Shown piece by piece: positions 1 through 6,180 of a stretch of DNA of 6,387 bases. A program made the position numbers and the translations under genes. The notes beneath the pieces are model-generated. The model was not told the DNA's origin. It did not search any database and saw only the letters and a program-made list of their open reading frames with translations. Where the stretch lies: the NCBI GenBank assembly GCA_030607655.1, contig JAUWJN010000164.1, positions 1 through 6,387 of the forward strand, read 5' to 3'. This stretch comes from a bacterium. GTDB lineage: Bacteria > Armatimonadota > Zipacnadia > Zipacnadales > Zipacnadaceae. Numbering within the stretch: position 1 is the first letter of the stretch; every line of letters starts with the position of its first letter.

Positions 1-1359
1 GGCGAGATTAGCTCCTACCGCCAACTGCCGCTTACTCTGTACCAGATACAGACCAAGTTCCGGGATGAGATGCGGCCGCGGGGCGGGCTGATCCGGGTCA
101 AGGAATTCAGTATGAAGGACGCCTACAGCTTTGATGCTGATGAGGCGGGCTTGGAGCGCTCCTACCAGGCGATGTACGAAGCCTACGTGAGGATATTTGA
201 CAGATTGGACCTGCCCGCAGTAGTGGTGGAGGCAGAGGCCGGGTCAATGGGCGGCCACGGTACTAAAGAATTTATGGTCCTCAGCGAGAATGGCGAAGAC
301 ACTGTCTTTATGTGCGACAGTTGTGATTACGCGGCCAATACCGAATGCGCGGCAGCCCGCCCGCCGGAGCCGGTGCAAAGCCGGGATAAGCACGGTGAGC
401 CGGTACTGGTAGACACCCCGGGAGCAACGACCATCGAGCGAGTGTGTGAAGTGCTGGATACCGGGCCTCAGCAGCTAGTCAAGACCCTCCTGTTCAAAGC
501 TGACGAGGGTTTTGTGGCGGCGCTGGTGCGGGGCGATCGGGAGCTAAATGAGATTAAACTGCAACGAGCGATGGGTGCCAGTGAGCTACGCATGGCTACT
601 GCCGAGGAGATACTAACGCTGACCGGGGCCAACGTGGGCTACAGTGGGCCGGTGGTTCTGCCGGACAGCGTGGAGATAATCGCGGACCATGAGATAGCGG
701 CGATGAGCGACTTCGTGGTGGGCGCGAATCAGAATGATGCGCACCTGGTGGGGGCAGACGCCGAGGTCGACTTCCGAGTGGACCGCTATGCTGACCTACG
801 GCGGGCAGTGGCGGGCGATGCGTGTCCCCGGTGCGCCGAGGGATACTTGACGGCCCACCGGAGCATAGAGATGGCGCACATCTTCAAATTGGGCACCAAG
901 TACTCCGAGGACCTGGATGCTATCTTTACCGATGCCGAGGGCCAGGAGAAGCCGATGATAATGGGTTGCTACGGCTTTGGCGTCAGTCGGGCCGTGGCGG
1001 CCCTCGTCGAGCAGCATCACGATGAGAATGGTATCATCTGGCCGCTGAGTGTGGCGCCCTTTGATGTGGTGATATTGCTATTAGACCCGCAAAACGCCCA
1101 GCTAGCGGCGACGGCTGAGGATTTATGTACTCAATTAGAGCAAAGCGGGTTGGAAGTAATGGCAGATGAGCGGGATGAGCGGCCGGGGGTAAAATTCAAG
1201 GACGCTGACTTGATTGGGTATCCGCTAATCATCGTAGTGGGCAGGAGAACCGCCGACAGTGGCGAAGTAGAGGTCAGGCGTCGGCGGGATAGCGCCGAGA
1301 AGGTGGTGGCCATCGCCGAGGCAGTTGCCACCGTAAGGGAACTGGCCGCCGAGGCTTAA
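1..1359 (+). CDS. proS: Prolyl-tRNA synthetase, bacterial type with editing insertion (5' end missing)
   Basis: Charges tRNA-Pro with proline in the cytoplasm. The frame is open from base 1, so the gene begins upstream. 452 residues are visible against about 570 for the family, so roughly 120 N-terminal residues (class II motif 1 region) are missing. Visible numbering: class II motif 2 spans about 20-45 (FRDEMRPRGG, then the KEFSMKDAYSF block). The YbaK-like INS editing domain, which hydrolyses Ala-tRNA-Pro, lies at about 140-260, with K161 in an LVKTLLFK stretch matching the editing lysine. Motif 3 is GCYGFGVSRA at about 322-331. The C-terminal anticodon-binding domain starts near PLSVAPFDVV and runs to the TAA stop. 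Cysteine pairs CDSC (105/108) and CPRC (275/278) flank the insertion and could form a zinc knuckle (inference). A MEMO-family gene follows 24 nt downstream with its own ribosome binding site. The family call is very secure. Confidence 0.97.
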   Translation, partial: GEISSYRQLPLTLYQIQTKFRDEMRPRGGLIRVKEFSMKDAYSFDADEAGLERSYQAMYEAYVRIFDRLDLPAVVVEAEAGSMGGHGTKEFMVLSENGEDTVFMCDSCDYAANTECAAARPPEPVQSRDKHGEPVLVDTPGATTIERVCEVLDTGPQQLVKTLLFKADEGFVAALVRGDRELNEIKLQRAMGASELRMATAEEILTLTGANVGYSGPVVLPDSVEIIADHEIAAMSDFVVGANQNDAHLVGADAEVDFRVDRYADLRRAVAGDACPRCAEGYLTAHRSIEMAHIFKLGTKYSEDLDAIFTDAEGQEKPMIMGCYGFGVSRAVAALVEQHHDENGIIWPLSVAPFDVVILLLDPQNAQLAATAEDLCTQLEQSGLEVMADERDERPGVKFKDADLIGYPLIIVVGRRTADSGEVEVRRRRDSAEKVVAIAEAVATVRELAAEA

Positions 1360-1383
1360 CTATTATGAGCGGAGGTGAGGAGT

Positions 1384-2238
1384 ATGGGCGAGAGGTTAGT
1401 ACGTCCCCCAGCCGTAGCGGGTCAGTTTTATGCGGGCAGCGAGCAAGCGTTGCGGGAGGAGATTGAAAGCTGTTATCGTCATCGCCTGGGCCCGGGAGAG
1501 TTGCCGGCGGTCAATGAAGCTGGGCCGCGGCAGATACTGGGACTCGTCAGCCCGCACGCGGGGTATATGTATTCCGGCCCGCCGGCAGCCCAGGGCTTTT
1601 ACGAGCTAGCCGCGGATGGCCGCCCGCCAGCCATAATAGTCATCGGTCCCAGTCACCGGCCGGTAAGCGTGTCCGCGGCTATCCAGACCACCGGCGCCTG
1701 GGCGACGCCGTTAGGTGAGGCAGTGATTGATGCCGAGTTAGCCACTACTATCGCTGATAACTGCGGGATATTGGTAGATAGGCCCGCGGCCTTCGCCTAC
1801 GAACACAGCCTGGAGGTGCAACTACCTTTCCTGCAGCATCTATATGGACCGCAGGTGGGGTTTGTGCCCGTAATGATGATAGACCAGGATCTGTCGGTAG
1901 CGACGCAGATAGGTCGAGGCATCGCCCAGGCTCTGACAGGGCGCGATGCCGTAGTAATAGCTAGCTCTGATATGACCCATCAGGAACCGGCTGAGATGGC
2001 GCGGCAGAAGGATATGCTGTTGGTGGAATATATGGAGAAGCTGGATGCCGAGGGCATGCTGCGGGCCTGCGCCCAGCGAGGAATAACTATGTGCGGCTAT
2101 GGGCCGGTGGCGGCAATGATTATTGCGGCCAGCGGGCTCGGGGCCCAGCAGGCAGAACTTATTGCCTACAGCAACTCCGGTGATGTGCAACCGATGGCGA
2201 CCGTGGTAGGATACGTCTCGCTGAAGGTCACCCGGTAG
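1384..2238 (+). CDS. amrB: MEMO1-family protein (AmmeMemoRadiSam system protein B)
   Basis: 284-residue protein of the MEMO1 family, which has the fold of class III extradiol (LigB-type) dioxygenases. The bacterial role is unknown. It is often encoded with an AMMECR1 protein and a radical SAM enzyme, and neither is seen here. Family blocks in order: VRPPAVAGQFY (6-16), SPHAGYMYSG (56-65), IGPSHRP (87-93), EHSLEVQLPFLQ (140-151), SSDMTHQE (194-201) and CGYGPVAAMI (from 237). H58, H91 and C237 correspond to the metal-binding His-His-Cys set described for human MEMO1, so metal binding is likely intact. Start: an in-frame GTG at 1375 is possible, but GGAGGTGA at 1371-1378 sits 5 nt before the ATG at 1384 and overlaps the GTG, so the ATG is preferred. 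It lies 24 nt after proS, probably in the same operon, and a hairpin follows. The gene symbol follows the AmmeMemoRadiSam naming scheme. Confidence 0.92.
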   Translation: MGERLVRPPAVAGQFYAGSEQALREEIESCYRHRLGPGELPAVNEAGPRQILGLVSPHAGYMYSGPPAAQGFYELAADGRPPAIIVIGPSHRPVSVSAAIQTTGAWATPLGEAVIDAELATTIADNCGILVDRPAAFAYEHSLEVQLPFLQHLYGPQVGFVPVMMIDQDLSVATQIGRGIAQALTGRDAVVIASSDMTHQEPAEMARQKDMLLVEYMEKLDAEGMLRACAQRGITMCGYGPVAAMIIAASGLGAQQAELIAYSNSGDVQPMATVVGYVSLKVTR

Positions 2239-2271
2239 CTGCGGGGCGCAACTGCCGGCGCGAGAAAAGCA

Positions 2272-2305
2272 TAGGGCCCGAATCCAGGGAGGAATCGGGC
2301 CCCTA
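2272..2305. terminator. Convergent hairpin terminator
   Basis: The arms gggcccga (2274-2281) and tcgggccc (2295-2302) form a perfect 8-bp stem. After one A-A mismatch three more pairs (TCC/GGA) close a loop of about 5 nt. Outside the stem, TA (2272-2273) can pair with TA (2304-2305) across a one-base bulge. On the minus strand the stem is followed by TATGCTTTTC, a short U-rich tail, so it best fits an intrinsic terminator for the leftward GGDEF-like gene. On the plus strand no T-run follows, so termination after the MEMO gene would be weaker or need help. It lies between two convergent stop codons, where a shared terminator is expected. Confidence 0.7.
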
Positions 2306-2347
2306 AGACCGACCGCTTCTCCAGGCTACCCCAGCTTCCGGTAGCTC

Positions 2348-3355
2348 TTAGATATATATATAGGCACTACCGGCGCCCGAGACAGTGGCCAGGTGCATGG
2401 CCTCCCGGGCTTCCCAGAGTAGTTGACCTATGCCGGGACGGCCCGCGCTCCAGGTGCTGATGCCCATCACTACTTCTAAGGGCACCAACCCCTGACGGGC
2501 TAGCCCTTCTATCTTCTTCTGGATGCGGTCGGCCACAATCAGCGCGTCATGGGAACTGGTCATCGGCATCGCTATGACATATCGGCCGCTGGCCACCTGG
2601 CCCACCAGGTCGGTATGCCGCAGTTCTTGGCTCACTTGCTGCCAGATTCGGTGCCAGTCCTCGGCCGAGATTGACCTACCGGCGGACTGGCTGCTAGGGT
2701 TTATCTCCATAGACAACAGGGATAGTTCGCCGGCTCGTCGGTGGACTTCAGCCAGCGCTAGCTCGACACATTCAAAGAATGTCTCCTCGTCAAGTTTTTC
2801 GCCACTGCCGACAATCTCCAGAGCTTCCAGGCTATCAGGTCGAGATAGTATGGCACTTAGATGCAATCCGACTATCTCCGCTGGCCTCTGGAGGATGTCA
2901 TAGTCGAGCTGCTCCGTCGGCTGACAGGAGCCTACCCGCACCACCGCCCGAGGTATGCGGGCCGACCAGATATGGAAGTCACGATGGTGGGCAGGGCCAC
3001 TGTCTAGTGGGATCGCCGTGCTCTGCTCGGTAGCAATTACCGGCTGGGGTTGAAATATCATAACGGGTAGGTCCACATACTCGCTACGGGCTAGCCCGGC
3101 CTGGCGGTTGAGGTCACTGGTTTGCTGTTCCCAGGCCTGTTCGGATAACGGCAAGCGGGAGTGGAACCATACATAGTGACAAGGGTGGTCAATGGCCGCC
3201 GCCGCCCAGAAATCCACTCCCAGAGCTTTGCTCTGGGTATAAGCGGCGGCTAGGAGTGCTTGAGGATCGGCCGCCTGCTCTAGTTCTTTGCGCACTTCAA
3301 CAATCTGATTAGGTTCCGGTGAGGTCACATAATACTTTAGATTGGTACTGGCCAT
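2348..3355 (-). CDS. Degenerate GGDEF-domain signalling protein with GAF-like N-terminal region
   Basis: Numbering is for the longest frame (358 aa from TTG at 3424). Residues about 40-195 look like a sensory domain, possibly GAF (inference). Residues about 230-355 follow the GGDEF fold: ELSLLSMEI, an amphipathic helix, RHTDLVGQVASGRYVIAMP, a helix with ADRIQKKIEGL, VVMGISTW, then WEAREAMHLAT and GSAYIY. The catalytic GGDEF is replaced by ASGRY (278-282) and the metal-binding aspartates of the first strand are absent, so diguanylate cyclase activity is unlikely. RHTD (269-272) sits five residues before it, exactly where the c-di-GMP inhibitory RxxD lies. Start: the TTG at 3424 has no ribosome binding site. 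ATG at 3370 has GGGAG 12 nt upstream. ATG at 3355 has GGAG 9 nt upstream and gives an MAST... N-terminus, so it is chosen here, with moderate certainty. No signal peptide or membrane segment is seen. It is monocistronic and leftward, ending at the shared hairpin. Confidence 0.65.
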   Translation of the reverse strand: MASTNLKYYVTSPEPNQIVEVRKELEQAADPQALLAAAYTQSKALGVDFWAAAAIDHPCHYVWFHSRLPLSEQAWEQQTSDLNRQAGLARSEYVDLPVMIFQPQPVIATEQSTAIPLDSGPAHHRDFHIWSARIPRAVVRVGSCQPTEQLDYDILQRPAEIVGLHLSAILSRPDSLEALEIVGSGEKLDEETFFECVELALAEVHRRAGELSLLSMEINPSSQSAGRSISAEDWHRIWQQVSQELRHTDLVGQVASGRYVIAMPMTSSHDALIVADRIQKKIEGLARQGLVPLEVVMGISTWSAGRPGIGQLLWEAREAMHLATVSGAGSAYIYI

Positions 3356-3449
3356 GGTGAATAGCTCCATTGCAACTACTCGCTCCCTCAGCCTTTCTGA
3401 AGTGGGTATCGGTATGGTCGGCAACTGTATTTAGCCCGTGCTTACAGAT

Positions 3450-3478
3450 TTGCACTGGCGTCACTGATATGTTACAAT
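3450..3478 (+). promoter_or_regulatory. Sigma-70-type promoter with extended -10 for the zinc-ribbon gene
   Basis: TACAAT at 3473-3478 matches the -10 consensus in five of six bases and is preceded by TGT (3470-3472), giving an extended -10. TTGCAC at 3450-3455 is a weak -35 (3 of 6) at the ideal 17-bp spacing. Transcription would begin near 3485, leaving an untranslated leader of about 130 nt before the GTG at 3619. The region upstream belongs to the divergent minus-strand gene, for which I could not pick a convincing promoter. Confidence 0.6.
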
Positions 3479-3524
3479 CTGGTAGCAAACAGCCTGCTTC
3501 AGCAGTCTAGGAAGGCAGCGAGTC

Positions 3525-3569
3525 GGGGTGGCGGGGCAAGTGAAGGAAGGGATTATGCGTGGGGTGGGG
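3525..3569 (+). other. G-tract cluster in the 5' leader of the zinc-ribbon gene
   Basis: Within 45 nt of the predicted leader, G-runs occur at 3525-3528, 3533-3536, 3549-3551, 3561-3564 and 3566-3569 (four of four Gs, one of three). A further five-G run at 3607-3611 serves as the ribosome binding site of the zinc-ribbon gene. The run density is compatible with a G-quadruplex in the transcript. This is a structural inference; the observation is only the G-run pattern. It matches no riboswitch class that I recognise. Confidence 0.35.
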
Positions 3570-3618
3570 AAACTAATACCAGAGTCACAATAGGCGCGCA
3601 GCGCAAGGGGGCAATGCG

Positions 3619-4140
3619 GTGAGCGTTGTTGAATGTGAGCAATGCGGCCGCCAGATAACCGAAGACACCGAGGACTGTCCGCAGTGCGGAGCCCCGCTTA
3701 CTGAGGAGCAGCGCGAGCAGCTTAAGCAGCAGGTAGGTCCTCCGCCGCGGCACCGCGTTTATGTCTATGGCAAACGCAAACGGCAGTTGGCCCCGGAGAT
3801 CCGGGCGGTTTTAATACTCGTGCTGATTGTTATCATACTACTTCTGATGTGCCGGGTTAGCCAAGGTGTTACTAATCTGGACCCTAACGCCGAAGTGCTA
3901 GGGAGGATTATGAGTATGTCCGGATACGAATACCAAGTACTACAGATGCCCGCGCAAGGGACTGTAAGGCCTTTGAACGAGCGGATTGCGGGGATGGTGG
4001 CCGATGGCTGGGAGCCAATAATGATGTCGGGCGATACCACCATCAATGTGATGATGCGCCGTGCCCTGGATGCTCCCGCGGTCTCTACGCTGCAGGCGGC
4101 GGCCATCGCTGAACCGGTGGGTGTAGAGAGCAGTACTTAG
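3619..4140 (+). CDS. Zinc-ribbon, single-pass membrane protein with DUF4177-like C-terminal domain
   Basis: 173 residues, function unknown. An N-terminal zinc ribbon has CxxC at 6-9 and CPQC at 20-23, followed by an acidic/Gln-rich linker. A basic patch (KRKR, 52-55) precedes one membrane segment at about 63-77 (leucine, isoleucine and valine). By the positive-inside rule the ribbon is cytoplasmic and the C-terminus outside. Residues 103-148 resemble DUF4177: a YEYQV strand, LNERIAGMVADGWEPI, and a closing strand ending in VMMRR. The tail is Ala-rich. Start: GTG at 3619 with GGGGG at 3607-3611, 7 nt upstream. No start codon lies between it and the in-frame TAA at 3574, so this start is firm. 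It probably forms a single-gene transcript from the promoter near 3478. No clear terminator follows: a 6-bp hairpin at 4171-4186 lacks a T-run. The DUF4177 match is from pattern recognition only. Confidence 0.8.
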   Translation: MSVVECEQCGRQITEDTEDCPQCGAPLTEEQREQLKQQVGPPPRHRVYVYGKRKRQLAPEIRAVLILVLIVIILLLMCRVSQGVTNLDPNAEVLGRIMSMSGYEYQVLQMPAQGTVRPLNERIAGMVADGWEPIMMSGDTTINVMMRRALDAPAVSTLQAAAIAEPVGVESST

Positions 4141-4212
4141 TAATAAAGCGTAGGCAATATACTCGAGGGCGCTGGCAGTAGCCGGCAAGTAAACTGACGG
4201 AGGTGTCAACCT

Positions 4213-5280
4213 ATGTCTGAAGGTCTACGGCTAGGCATGATTGGTGCCGGCGGGATGGCTCGAAGCTTAGCCACAGCCGCCGCCGAACTGGATGATTGCA
4301 AAGTTGTATGTGTTCAGGATCCATTGTCTGATCCTGCCCAGCAACTGGCGGCCGAGCTGGGCGCTGATAGCTGCCAACAGTTAGAGGAACTGCTATCTCG
4401 CTCCGATGTGGACGCAGTGGTGGTGGCGGCTCCCAATTACTTGCACAAGGAGCTGACCGTTGCCGCTGCCGGCGCCGGCAAGCACATATTCTGTGAAAAA
4501 CCAATGGCCTTGAGTGCCGCCGATGCTCAACAGATGATTGCTGCCGCGCGCGAAGCGGGCGTCAAATTAATGATCGGCCAGGTGCTGCGCTACGTGCCGC
4601 CGTTTGCCTGGATAAAGGACTTTATTGACGCGGACAACTTGGGCGAGCCGTTTGCTATGCAGACTACCCGCATCTCAGGGCCGTGGCACGGCCACTACGC
4701 CCAATCCTGGCGGATGCAGCGCGAGAAGTGTGGTGGCCCGCTGTTCGAGATCTCCGCCCACGAAATTGACTATATGCGCCAACTGTTAGGCGAAGCTCGC
4801 AGTGTTTATGCTCACCTGGGCCAGTTCACCTACTTTGAGGTAGATTATGAGGACCTCGCCTACGTCATGGTCAATTTTGAGGATAACAAAGTAGGCTGTC
4901 TGCTAGCGGGATTCGCTTCCCATATGGGCGCCTACGATGGGAAGATATTGTGTACGGACGGCACCCTGTTCTTTACTGACTTTGGGGGAGGAGTATCCTA
5001 CCAGCGACGTGGCGAAGAGGAGCCTACTACCCTGACCGGCGACGAAGTCGGCGAGGGCTATGAGCCGGGAGTACGGCGGGAGATGCGAGAATTTGTGGAA
5101 GCCGTACTCAATGATACTGAACCGACCATCCCGGGCGAAGAGGGTCTGCGCAATACGGAGATAGCTGAGGCGGCCCATATATCCGGGGAACAAGGCCAGC
5201 CCGTGTCTCTTCCCCTCTCCGGAACGGAGAGTCGCCGACGCGCCAAAGCCGCTATGGCGACGGCGCGGGGCCAGGGGTGA
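4213..5280 (+). CDS. Gfo/Idh/MocA-family NAD(P)-dependent oxidoreductase
   Basis: 355 residues, typical length for the family, which oxidises or reduces sugars, inositols and related hydroxy compounds. The substrate cannot be read from the sequence. The N-terminal Rossmann fold has GAGGMA at 11-16, VVVAAPNYLH at 69-78 and the signature EKP at 95-97. The C-terminal alpha/beta domain carries GGPLFEISAHEIDYM (174-188). H183 fills the usual catalytic histidine position, while the usual aspartate four residues before it is Glu (E179). The protein is soluble, with no signal peptide. The ribosome binding site GGAGGTG (4199-4205) lies 7 nt before ATG. A TATACT at 4158-4163 could be a weak -10, but no good -35 is seen, so the promoter is uncertain. 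larB begins 24 nt after the TGA stop, suggesting cotranscription and perhaps a link to a hydroxyacid pathway that uses a nickel-pincer racemase (inference). Confidence 0.92.
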   Translation: MSEGLRLGMIGAGGMARSLATAAAELDDCKVVCVQDPLSDPAQQLAAELGADSCQQLEELLSRSDVDAVVVAAPNYLHKELTVAAAGAGKHIFCEKPMALSAADAQQMIAAAREAGVKLMIGQVLRYVPPFAWIKDFIDADNLGEPFAMQTTRISGPWHGHYAQSWRMQREKCGGPLFEISAHEIDYMRQLLGEARSVYAHLGQFTYFEVDYEDLAYVMVNFEDNKVGCLLAGFASHMGAYDGKILCTDGTLFFTDFGGGVSYQRRGEEEPTTLTGDEVGEGYEPGVRREMREFVEAVLNDTEPTIPGEEGLRNTEIAEAAHISGEQGQPVSLPLSGTESRRRAKAAMATARGQG

Positions 5281-5304
5281 GGCCGCTGTTAGTGAGGTCC
5301 GGAT

Positions 5305-6063
5305 ATGTATGAAGAGCGACTCCGCAACTTGTTGCAACAGGTGGCCGCCGGCAAACTTGACCCCGAGGCGGCTCTGAGTGAGCTGAAGACTCTGCCCTTT
5401 GAGGACCTCGGCTATGCTAAAGTAGAGCACCACCGCGTGCTGCGTACCGGCTTTCCGGAGACCATCTTCTGCGAAGGTAAGACCCCGGAGCAGATAGTCG
5501 GCATTGTCCAGGCTATGTTGGGGAAAGCCGATGTGATATTAGCTACGCGCGCCACTGCTGAAGTCTATAAGACGCTCCAGGAGGTGGCCCCGGATGCTGT
5601 CTATCACGACCAGGCTAGAATAGTCCAGATTGGCCAGCCCAGCCAGACTCAGAAGTGCCCCGGAAAGTGCCTGGTGATAACCGGGGGAACCTCCGACATA
5701 CCCGTCGCCGAAGAAGCCGCCGTCACGGTGGCCGCGGCGGGCTGCCGGGTCGAGCGGATTTATGATGTCGGCGTCGCCGGCCTCCACCGCCTCTTAGAGC
5801 ATCAGCAGGCGCTCCGAGAAGCCGCGGTGTTGATAGTAATAGCGGGGATGGAAGGGGCTTTGGCCAGTGTAGTGGGGGGCTTGGTGGACAAGCCGATTAT
5901 CGCGGTACCCACTAGTGTGGGCTACGGGGCCAGTTTCGGCGGCCTGGCGGCGCTGCTGGCGATGCTAAACAGTTGTGCCACTGGGGTGGTAGTAGTAAAC
6001 ATTGACAATGGTTTCGGCGCGGGCCGCTTTGCCGCGCTGCTGTGCAAGAATTGGCAGCAATAA
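5305..6063 (+). CDS. larB: Nickel-pincer cofactor biosynthesis protein LarB (NaAD carboxylase/hydrolase)
   Basis: LarB carboxylates the pyridinium ring of nicotinic acid adenine dinucleotide and cleaves its phosphoanhydride. This is the first step toward the nickel-pincer nucleotide cofactor of LarA-type hydroxyacid racemases. At 252 residues it is close to the roughly 246 of characterised LarB. A helical N-terminal region is followed by HRVLRTGFPETIF (43-55) with CEGKTPEQ. A PurE-like domain has ITGGTSDIPVAEEA (125-138), YDVGVAGLHRLL (153-164), GMEGALASVVGGL, and a C-terminal glycine-rich block with MLNSCATG. C224 is the expected catalytic cysteine that adds to the substrate ring. The ATG at 5305 has GTGAGG at 5292-5297, 7 nt upstream. 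larC, larE and larA are not in the window. The last four codons form the first unit of a 12-bp repeat that continues past the TAA stop. Confidence 0.95.
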   Translation: MYEERLRNLLQQVAAGKLDPEAALSELKTLPFEDLGYAKVEHHRVLRTGFPETIFCEGKTPEQIVGIVQAMLGKADVILATRATAEVYKTLQEVAPDAVYHDQARIVQIGQPSQTQKCPGKCLVITGGTSDIPVAEEAAVTVAAAGCRVERIYDVGVAGLHRLLEHQQALREAAVLIVIAGMEGALASVVGGLVDKPIIAVPTSVGYGASFGGLAALLAMLNSCATGVVVVNIDNGFGAGRFAALLCKNWQQ

Positions 6064-6123
6064 CAGCAGGTACAAAGGCAGGAAGAACGACAGGCACAAC
6101 AACAGGTATAACGACAGATCATA
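6052..6123 (+). repeat. Degenerate 12-bp tandem repeat, six units, across the larB stop codon
   Basis: Six consecutive 12-nt units begin at 6052, 6064, 6076, 6088, 6100 and 6112. All six have CAG at unit positions 4-6, and the first five end in AA. Examples are tggCAGcaataa, cagCAGgtacaa, cgaCAGgcacaa and caaCAGgtataa. The period equals four codons in the larB frame, where CAG always reads as Gln. The translation past the stop is QQVQ, RQEE, RQAQ, QQV-stop, RQII, then a TAG at 6133-6135. The fourth codon is TAA in two units where others have CAA or GAA. The repeat lacks dyad symmetry and has no spacers, so it is not a CRISPR. Confidence 0.7.
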
Positions 6124-6160
6124 AGAAAGAGATAGCTGCAGAGAACTTTTCACGGTCAAA

Positions 6161-6177
6161 TAACGTCAAAAGCGTTA
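6161..6177. promoter_or_regulatory. Possible operator: short inverted repeat beside a GTCAAA direct repeat
   Basis: TAACG (6161-6165) and CGTTA (6173-6177) form an inverted repeat around a 7-nt centre. GTCAAA also occurs at 6155-6160 and again at 6165-6170, ten bases apart, about one helical turn. Both lie about 40-60 bp upstream of the predicted transcription start of the last gene, a usual place for a regulator to bind. The arms are short and could be chance. Confidence 0.25.
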
Positions 6178-6180
6178 GTA

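Noticed and set aside
1840..2190. Minus-strand open frame inside the MEMO gene
   Set aside because: The overlapping plus-strand protein has all family motifs. The antisense product is His/Tyr/Ser-rich with no domain.
2352..2362. (AT)5A run at the 3' end of the GGDEF-like gene as a functional repeat
   Set aside because: It is short and simply encodes the terminal Tyr-Ile residues. Nothing else supports a role.
2523..3033. Plus-strand open frames inside the GGDEF-like gene
   Set aside because: They are rich in Ser, Arg and Cys, typical of shadow translation, and oppose a coherent domain-bearing protein.
3481..3618. Leader as a c-di-GMP riboswitch, which would fit the divergent GGDEF-like gene
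   Set aside because: I could not find the conserved core or tetraloop-receptor elements of the known classes.
4171..4186. GCTGGC/GCCGGC hairpin as a terminator after the zinc-ribbon gene
   Set aside because: Only six pairs including a G-U, and no T-run follows on the plus strand.
4903..5433. Long minus-strand open frame (176 codons) across the oxidoreductase and larB
   Set aside because: It lies antisense to two secure genes, shows no recognisable domain, and is explained by codon bias leaving the opposite strand open.
6061..6111. TAA read as glutamine (alternative genetic code) across the repeat
   Set aside because: proS and the GGDEF-like gene end in TAA at sensible family lengths, and LarB is already full length at 6063.
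5922..6159. Minus-strand Cys/Leu-rich open frames at the larB 3' end
   Set aside because: They are the reverse translation of the CAG-containing 12-bp repeat and larB. No ribosome binding site or family signal is seen.
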